64,000 nt of DNA from Volutella citrinella (taxonomy: Eukaryota; Ascomycota; Sordariomycetes; Hypocreales; Nectriaceae), in the NCBI GenBank assembly GCA_034401135.1, contig JAWZSP010000008.1, forward strand, positions 3,100,001 through 3,164,000. Reading direction: 5' to 3'. Under the pieces are notes generated by a model, which had not been told where the DNA came from, made no database searches, and was given only the letters and a program-made list of their open reading frames with translations. The first letter of the stretch is position 1; the number at the start of each line of letters is the position of its first letter. Of this stretch, positions 56,736 to 64,000 are shown piece by piece. The position numbers were made by a program, and so were the translations under genes.

Positions 56736-58014
56736 TTACCAACCCTTCCATGGCACCCAAGTGTCCACCACGGTATCATTCTCATCTACTATATAGTAAG
56801 CGAAGAAGGCTGCAGCAGTAATACAAGCATGGTTGCAGAAAAGCTGGACCTTCTGGCCAACCTTGAAATCACCAGTCGCCTTGAGCTGGGCATTCTGCGT
56901 GCTCAAAATGCCGTGCTCCTGGGACAGACGAACGACAGCCCAGTCGGGCTGGCCGACAACCCGTCCGAATCCTGGGTAGGCGGCGCTCGCCTCGCGGGAC
57001 AGTGCAATGACGCCGGCGTTGAGTAGCACCTCGTTTCGCTCTTCGTACACGCTGCAGACCTCGGCGGCCACTCGGACAGCCTGGTCTTGTTCTGTGACCA
57101 CAGCGGTAGAGACTTGCTGGAGGTCGTTGGCGGGGAAGTTTCCTGCGTGTAGCTCGAGCTTGACGTTCGAAGGCAGAGTCGCCTTGAGCTTGCTGACGAT
57201 GTGCGCTGTAGGCGTGGATCCGACCGAGACCCGAATCTGGCGCGTCGACGGGAGGAGCTTGGAGGCCTGCACTACGCCCTCGACTTCATCGTGCAGCGTC
57301 TTCTCGGCCTCTTCTGGTGTTCTTCCGGCATATGAGTGGCCTGCATGGCAGTAGAAGCCAATCAAATTCACGGCGGATGACTTCTCGGCACGCTCGACGA
57401 GGGCGCGTAGAGAGGGTGACGCAAGCTCAACGCCAGCACGGTGGGAGCCTACGTCGATCTTGATGAAGGCGTCCCATGTCAACGAAGAATCATGGGCCTC
57501 GAGAGCAGCAATCTGCTGTTCATTGTCCACCATGAGCTGGATACGGATCGACTTGCGCAGCTCAACGAGCGCAGACAGAGCGCCAGGGTAGATGGGGAGT
57601 CCATACAGACACTGGACGGTGTGTGAGTCAAGGTGTCAATGTATCTGAGGATGCGGGGTAGGATTCACCTCGTCGAGAATGCCCTCTTTTACTAGAGGTA
57701 GGGCACCACGGATCTCTGCAAGGGTCGAGGCTACGATGGAGCGGTACCTGCCCCCGCCAAGCATCAGCCGAGTCACCTCGATGGTCTGGTCATTGGTCAG
57801 TTCAGTTCTGGTGCGCGGGAGCGGGGTCTAATTGAACACACACCTTGAGAGTCTTGACGTGGGGTCGGAAGGCAAGGCCGAGGCGGTCGACATCCTGGTG
57901 CAGCCTCGTGACATTGTTCTGGACAATTGGTAGGCTGATGACGAGTGAGGGAGTGGGTAGCTCCGACACCTTCTTGCCAATGTAGGCCTTGTGGTTTTCT
58001 AGGGCGTGATCCAT
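56736..58014 (-). CDS. D-serine dehydratase-like / D-threonine aldolase-family PLP enzyme
   Basis: Exons 58014..57844, 57785..57669 and 57611..56736, GT-AG and in phase, give 387 residues. The N-terminal alanine-racemase-type barrel begins LPTPSLVISLPIVQNNV. The PLP lysine motif reads RPHVKTLK, where most relatives have KTHK. HAGHSY and SVGSTPTAH follow, then LHAGNFPANDLQ. The C-terminal domain (D-ser_dehydrat, PF14031) keeps the metal-binding His-x-Cys in CNHACITAAA. Relatives (yeast Dsd1) convert D-serine to pyruvate and ammonia with PLP and zinc, and other members are D-threonine aldolases. The His-to-Leu change beside the PLP lysine may alter substrate choice. ATG 58014 (MDHALENHKAYIG) is used. 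Confidence 0.88.
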
Positions 58015-58525
58015 CGCGACGGGCGGATTGCTCTGAATTGATGCGTTATCTGAGGTTTTGACTGAACTGTGACAGCGCAATTGTGTTGTTAGGGACGCTG
58101 GAGCAGAGGCAGCTCATAGATGAGGGTATTTGTCCAGAGTTTCCCGCGGAAACCTGGCTTGTCCGGCAAAGTCGGGCAGCCTGGCTGCTAGGTGCCCCGC
58201 TGTTATGAGGGGTCGGACATCAGTTCCGCCCGCGGCGCTGGGGCGGATCTTGATCTAGCCCCGTCCAGGGTGACACATGATACCGATGGACCGCGGACTC
58301 GAGTCCACGCAATGCCACCATGTCCTTCAGCGGGTCTGAGCGGGCGTCGACAGGCACACTGAGTGTTTATTCTACCACTACCGACAACTTGAGAGACCCA
58401 CGTTACCAAACTAGAGTTTGGCTGTTATTTTTTCCCACCCAACTGCTATATTTAGTGGAGAAGAGACTGAAGACCAATCCGTGCAAACAACTACCGATCA
58501 AGCCCCTGTTGCCAAAACTGCCGAA
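58015..58525. other. Intergenic region
   Basis: About 500 bases upstream of the D-serine-dehydratase-like gene, probably its promoter. No gene seen. Confidence 0.5.
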
Positions 58526-59828
58526 TCATTCCTCAACATCATCAAGCAAGGCCATCGCTTGGCTATATGGTATGACGTCTTCTCCATTATCAGGATGCTC
58601 CTCCTTAGTAATGGTGAACGTCCTTATAAGTCGGATGGCATCATCTGGCACCCAACATCCTTTCAGTCTGACAGTCCTTACGTTTGGCATACTCCAGAGA
58701 GTCTGCACCATGGTCTTCCAATCCTGCCTGCCGGTGGTTCCTTCTTCGCCCTGCAATTCAATCCGCTCTAGTGTGATGTGGCGAAGTGTTGCCCGATGGC
58801 GGCATAGGAGGCGCCGAAGTGTAGCGGGCTGCGTCGTAGTATTAAAGAGCTTGAGCACTTGCAATGTGGGTATGGAGATTACAGCATGCATGGCCGTGAA
58901 TATACCACCCCGATCGGGGATGCCCCTAGCGCCACCGAATGACAAGCCAAAGTGCGATAGCCTAGGGAAGTAGCTTAGAAACTTGTTGAGGTCCAATGGC
59001 CATTCATCGCCACAGATGGTCGGGGGACGGTGAACGCTGATTAGGAGGCTGAGGTGTGTCAGGTATGGGACTGATGTCGTAATCGCAGGGGGGTAGAGCA
59101 GGTATCCTATTTCCAAGGGAACAGTGTTCCACGAAAACCCGTCCAGCCCAATCTCGATATCTAGCTTTTGTAGCGGGAGCCCGCTGCGAACTACCGCTTG
59201 AAGCATTACATCCAAGGTCTGCTTCATGTGCGTTTGAACCTCGGCATAGCTAATCTCAGTTGAGTTGCTTGTTGGGTTTGAGCCATCGTCTGGCGAGGCT
59301 ACTGCATCTTCAGGCTGATGCGAATCTGTCAGAACCAGAGCCGTGCATCTGGGAAGGTTCCTGAGAATCTCAACGAGATAGGTGAGGTCCTTGCCTTGCC
59401 AGAAGAAGCAGCCTCGGTCCTCCCAGCTCTGGCTGTACATTGAGCGAGCACAGACACCCTTAAAATTCCCATCATTTCCAAGCGGCTCATCTGGGTAAAG
59501 TGAGGCCCGCGCCTCCACGCAGGAGCACTGCCTTGGCTGACTCCTAGGACGAGCCTGGCGGTCGTCATGTGTGAGATGGTGCACACAAATGATCAACTCG
59601 TGGATGGTGGTGCGAAATATGGGGTGATGGGCCATGGCTAAGATAGTCGTCAAGCCTGTGAGGCTCGAGCATCACATATCGCCTATTGGTGCAAACTGCC
59701 TTGAACGCATCTCGGCTCTTTTCTTCCAGCACTCGGCACGTTTGACGAAGGGAGATGAGAGATTCCTTGGGAAGAAACTTGCCCACGTTGCTGATGACCT
59801 CGGCCGGCAGTTCGATGAGCCTGACCAT
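58526..59828 (-). pseudogene. F-box protein gene with an apparent frameshift
   Basis: ATG 59828 opens MVRLIELPAEVISNVGKFLP, a good F-box motif (LP..vI..i..fL), and continues CTNRRYVMLEPHRLDDYL before this frame runs into a short out-of-place end. The rest continues in another frame from about 59653: AMAHHPIFRTTIHELIICVHHL and on for about 370 residues to the stop at 58526, with leucine-rich-like segments (LTHLSLLISVHRPP, LQVLKLFNT). Fungal F-box proteins of this type read RRxxxLEP...hpxF...v.eL.ic..hL without a break, so the two parts belong together and a one-base shift at about 59648..59654 separates them. No GT-AG intron fits the gap. It may be an inactivated gene or a sequencing error. 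Intact, it would recruit substrates to an SCF ubiquitin ligase. Confidence 0.7.
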
Positions 59829-61008
59829 GGCTGGGTTGGTGAAGGGGTGTCCCAGTTGAGGTCTTTACTGGAACTGAGGGACAGAGAGCACGACTTGTCG
59901 CTGAAACGTGTTGGATGTGAAGCGTCGAGTACTCGTATTGAGTATGGAAATGGGAGTTTCATGAAGCATTGTACGCGCCCTCGCGTTTGTTTGTACGTAA
60001 CGCGTTATTTGCTTGGAAATAAACGCCACCAATGAACAGCGCCAATCATATGCGACTCAACTCGTAGCACACTTGGCGTCCCATCCTGCCTCCTACTCGG
60101 CATTCCCAAGTACTGACTGGAAATATAATACTAAAACCTTCAGTATACGCAGGGGACTCAATCCGAGTTTCGCTTGAGGGGGTGGTGCTTCAAGTTGGCG
60201 ATGCAAGTGGCCATACTCTTGGAGGTGTTCGCACCTGGAGTCACCCGGCTGAAGCCACCAAAAACCAAAGGCCTGACTCAGTGAGGCAGCCCTGATTGCG
60301 GGGCGGATTTACTGGGCCTTTTGGCGCGGAAACGTCTTTGATTGGCCCAACTGCAGCGGCCTCAAGGCCGACGACGCCCACCCACCACTCACCACCCAAA
60401 GTCCCAAACCCTGAGCAGTGAGGAAGAGTAAGGTAGATGAGCCGTCATCATCCTCCCTGGCCAGCTAATATAGCGAGTCACCATCCGCATGTTTTTAAGC
60501 TTTGTTGGTCTGGAATAAGACCAAACCGTGTGGCGCGCAAGGCCGCCCCAGCCAATGGCTTCACTTTGCGCGACCCCCAGGTTTTCGAGAACAACCGGCT
60601 GTTGCGGCTACCACCTGGTCGGTCCACTTCCCCATGGGCGCGACCGATGGCTCCCGGATTGCGTTCGAGATGTGCTCTGGATCCTTGCTCCCACGTCGCG
60701 GGCGTTCGTTATCTCTGGGTCTGCAAGCGCGCAGGGCCTGGGTCATAGATAACAATCTTGCACGGATCAGCACATCCCATGGGCTGCACGGCACCGAAGC
60801 GGGCGAGAGCTTGCACTGTGCAGATACAGCTATTCTGGCGAGACACGACTTGGCTTGAAAAGGGGCACCCTCCCTTGTCTTGACGTTTTCCCTCTCTGCC
60901 ATTATATCCTCAACTCATTGATCTCTAATGGTCCTCAGATGACCTGTACAGTCACTTGCCATATCCTCTTTACCTCGTGACAGATACACCAAGCCTTCAC
61001 CATCCAAG
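59829..61008. other. Divergent intergenic region, no gene recognised
   Basis: About 1.2 kb between the divergent F-box and permease genes. Several overlapping short frames occur at 60437..60900 on both strands without domains. Confidence 0.5.
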
Positions 61009-62683
61009 ATGCGGCCGGACAGCATCGAAAAACCAGACCCTGCTGGCGAGAGAGACGCAGGTCTTGGTCGATCCGAGTCTGTCAATGGTAAGCCTCTTCC
61101 TGCTGTTGCCTTATACCAGCAAACCCACTGACAAACAGCCGGGCCTCAAGTCGGCCACGTCCCAGAACTCAGGAAGAACTTCTCCCTCTTTTCTGTCCTC
61201 GGCATCGGCTTCTCCCTCGCAAACTCGTGGTTTGGCATCTCGACGGCCCTCGTCACAGGCATCAACTCGGGCGGACCCGTGCAGCTCGTGTACGGACTCA
61301 TACTCATCACAATCGTCTGTCTGGCCATTGCCGTGTCCTTGTCTGAGCTGGCCTCGGCCATGCCGGATGCGGGTGGGCAGTATTTCTGGACCAGCCAGCT
61401 CGCGGGAAAGCGATACGGCCGCTTCATGTCATATCTCACCGGGTGGATCGCCTGGGCTGGATCACTCTTTACGTGTGCCAGCATCGCGCTCGGGGTCGGG
61501 AACCTGGTCATGGGGTGCATCCAAATTGCACATCCTTCGCTGTACGTTTACTTCTTACACCGCGCAACATGTTGGTTAACGCATCTCCAGGGTCATCAAA
61601 CCGTGGATGAGCTTCGTCAGCTACCAGATCATCAACCTCTTCTGCGCACTCTTCAATTTCTCAAGCCACGCCCTCCCAACCGTCACCTTCTTCACCTTAT
61701 GGACGTCTATAATATCCTTTCTCGTCATTATCCTCACTGTCCCTTCCAAGGCAGAGACCCACCAGTCAGCCAAGTTCGTCTTCTCCGAGTTTGTCAATAA
61801 CACTGGCTGGCCCAATGATGGCATCGCATACATTGTCGGCCTCATCAACTGCAACTGGGCCTTTAACGGGCTCGATGGCGCGACTCACATGGCCGAGGAG
61901 GTTCTGAACCCAGAGAGGACTGTTCCAATTGCTATTCTGGGTACAGTCGCAATCGGATTCGTGACGGCGTGGCTGTTTAGCATTGCAATGATGTTCAGCA
62001 TCAAGGACTTTGACGCCGTCAGCACTACCCCGACTGGAGTTCCCATCCTGGAGCTATTTAACCAAGCGCTCGGAAACAAGGCGGGAGCCATTGTTCTATG
62101 CTCGCTGATCGTGCTGACAGGCTGCGGATGTCTCATAGCCTCGCACACCTGGCAGGCCCGTTTGTGTTGGTCCTTTGCTCGGGATAGCGGCTTGCCTGGA
62201 TCCAGCTATCTGAGCCGAGTGCACCCCAAACTCCGCGTGCCTATTTACGCACACGTTGTCAGCTGCACAATTGTGGCCATTTTGGGATGTCTATACCTCG
62301 CTTCATACAGCGCCTTCAACAGCATGGTGACTGCCTGTGTCGTTTTGCTTTATGCTTCCTACAGCATTCCTGTTGTTTGCCTGCTCATCAAGGGACGCTC
62401 CACGCTGCGTCATGGCCCCTTCTGGCTGGGGAAGCTTGGAATGGTATGCAACTACGTGCTTCTTGCCTGGTTGGCTTTTTGTCTAGTTGTGAGTTGCCTC
62501 TTTTACGCGGGTACTTCATTTGCTAATTCATAACAGATGTATTCCTTCCCTCCCGTCTACCCAGTCAAGGGCGACAACATGAACTACGTGTCAGTCGTTT
62601 ACGTTATCACTTTTGCGGTATTGACGTCTTGGTGGTTTATTCGAGCAAAGACGGACTTCCGACCACTGGGTGTTGTCATTTGA
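61009..62683 (+). CDS. APC-family amino-acid/choline/GABA permease
   Basis: Exons 61009..61087, 61139..61541, 61591..62488 and 62537..62683, GT-AG and in phase, give 508 residues, the usual length. A hydrophilic N-terminus leads into RKNFSLFSVLGIGFSLANSW, the signature start of fungal choline, GABA and related permeases (Hnm1/Uga4 group). MPDAGGQYFWTSQLA and YLTGWIAWAG are conserved loops. GLDGATHMAEEVLNPERTVP is the diagnostic AAPP-family stretch, and SRVHPKLRVPIYA is the typical later loop. About twelve helices are expected. It imports an amino acid, GABA, choline or polyamine at the plasma membrane. Substrate cannot be settled from sequence. It lies convergent with a glutamine-synthetase-family gene. 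Confidence 0.9.
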
Positions 62684-63184
62684 ACCCGTTTTGGATGGGT
62701 TTTATTCATGTATTATCAAGCAGGTCAATGGATCATTCTGTATTAACTTAGTGATGTCTACATACTGCCCGCAGGGAGGGGCAACAGAATCGTAGCAACA
62801 ACATTTACTTTCTTGTTTATACAAATTAAGAACTTGTTTAAATCTAATTCTACTGATAGTTGTATATTTGCTGGTTGTTTGCTAATGTTAGAAGGGATAT
62901 AAATGATACGACCGAGGGGCCTCGAGGAGCCAAGCAGCGCAGTATTGAATAGCGGTTGTTGTTATCAGAACTTGAGATCAGAAGGATATGAGCATCTTGT
63001 GACTTTCTAATTTGGACACAATTTGTAATTAGGCTAGTAGGTCGCGGTATGTAATGAGTTCTTTGTTTACTATAAACTGGCATGGCACTTCGCGCCATGT
63101 GTACAATGGCGTATATCTCGAGCAATCTTCCATTGATCCCTTACTCATTGCTAAGTGTCACGGCATTATTATACCTACGGAAGC
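62684..63184. other. Convergent intergenic region
   Basis: About 500 AT-rich bases holding two 3' regions. No gene seen. Confidence 0.5.
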
Positions 63185-64000
63185 CTATACAGTCTCGATG
63201 TATCGGTTAACCTCCCTATAAGCAACAGGGTCAGTATTTACCTCTTCACCACACAGTCCGATTCGGGGAACTTACCAATCCGTCACCGCCTCCCTCCACT
63301 CCTTCAGTTCATGGCGTCTCGTCAAGGCGTAAAACTCGACAAACTCGTCTCCAAAAAGCTGTCGGGAAACGCTCCCTTTGGCACTGAACCGCGCCAGTGC
63401 AGTTTCGAGGCTGTTTGGCAACAACTCAGCCGGCGTATCTTTGGGTCGGTGGGACTCTGGGGGCACCGGGATTTCCATCTTGTTCTTGATTCCACGCAGG
63501 CCGGCCTGGAATATGGCATTCAATGTGTAGTGGGGGTGCAAGTCCGCGCCCGGGGTCCGGATCTCGAAGCGCGTGGCTCCTGGCTTGCAACTCGGCGGAC
63601 CAACGATTCGAATCGATGATAGGCGGTCCTCGAACCCCCAGCTCACGGAAACTGGCGCCCAGTAGTTCTCTATGAGGCGCTTGTAAGAGTTGACGTTGGG
63701 TGCGAGCATGGGCATGATGCTCGGAAGCGCATCAAGCAGACCGGCCAAGAAATAGCGGCCAGTGTCGGAGATGTTGGCGAGGTCGGGCCAGGGCGCATTC
63801 TCGTCGGGCGAGTCGCGCACAAACATGTTTTTTCCATCGAGATCTGTCAGAGACACATGGACGTGGCCCGAGTTACCGGGAAGCCCGTAAATGGGCTTGG
63901 CCATGAAGCAGGGAGTGATTTCATGCTCAACGCCAAGCGACTTGCAGAGAAGCCTGTGTGGGATGTCAGTCAACTAAGTACGTTAGAGCAGAGGCGAGCA
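63185..64000 (-). CDS. Glutamine synthetase-family ligase, 5' part outside window
   Basis: The last two exons are 63953..63276 and 63215..63185, joined across a GTAAGT..TATAG intron, giving the end WREAVTDWEVNRYIETV. Upstream of 63953 a CCACACAG acceptor, with GACTGAC before it, shows that an intron runs to or past the window edge. The visible part has the GS catalytic domain (PF00120): a GLPGNSGHVHVSL stretch with metal-site His, NSYKRLIENYWAPVSVSWG, and RFEIRTPGADLHPHYTLNAIF. Such fungal proteins are relatives of GS-I and of gamma-glutamyl-amine ligases (PuuA-like, FluG C-terminal). They join ammonia or an amine to glutamate using ATP. The neighbouring amine/amino-acid permease fits a catabolic or polyamine role, which is inference. 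Confidence 0.85.

Noticed and set aside
60437..60902. Overlapping ORFs on both strands upstream of the permease
   Set aside because: Shadow frames of a GC-rich stretch without domains or ATG context support.

Overview
The window is nuclear DNA of a filamentous ascomycete, most likely a sordariomycete and perhaps of the Hypocreales. Most genes carry short GT..AG introns of about 48-80 nt with CTRAC-like branch sites. Five Zn2Cys6 regulators, an RTA1-like protein, fungal sugar and myo-inositol permeases and a DUF3433 wall/membrane protein are all typical of that group. I can support 25 genes. Several exist only after splicing and no single open frame shows them. No rRNA, tRNA or CRISPR array was found.

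Layout. 1-6.4 kb: 3' part of a questin-oxidase-like gene, an intronless flavin luciferase-like monooxygenase, and a fungal rhodopsin-like membrane protein. 8.1-15.4 kb: surface and secreted genes, namely an HExxH metalloprotease, a 1048-residue secreted protein with a long TTDENGNP repeat tract, and a small four-helix membrane protein. 16-23 kb: a Zn2Cys6 regulator and a DUF3433 protein. 23.6-29.9 kb: a myo-inositol-type transporter divergent from an inositol-dehydrogenase-like oxidoreductase, followed by a 12-exon Zn2Cys6 factor. 30.8-36.2 kb: an RTA1-like protein, another Zn2Cys6 factor, and a hexose/lactose-permease-like transporter with a predicted GC-AG intron. 36.75-39.16 kb: two inverted copies of a repeat element enclosing a kinase-like gene, the whole bounded by perfect 21-bp inverted repeats. 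39.6-45.7 kb: a GH3 glycosidase and a Zn2Cys6 factor. 46.1-52.2 kb: a four-domain, 1163-residue single-exon protein (methyltransferase, BBE-type FAD oxidase, phosphomevalonate-kinase-like P-loop domain, phosphoribosyltransferase), divergent from another Zn2Cys6 factor. 52.9-58 kb: an SDR divergent from an aldehyde dehydrogenase, and a D-serine-dehydratase-like PLP enzyme. 58.5-64 kb: a frameshifted F-box gene, an APC-family permease, and the 3' part of a glutamine-synthetase-family gene.

How the genes may work together. Three groupings look functional: inositol uptake and oxidation with an adjacent regulator; dehydrogenase and amino-acid enzymes at 53-58 kb; and amine or amino-acid uptake beside a glutamine-synthetase-like ligase at 61-64 kb. 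The strongest candidate for undescribed biochemistry is the four-domain fusion at 46.1-49.6 kb, with regulators on both sides. The strongest structural oddity is the inverted-repeat composite at 36.75-39.16 kb.
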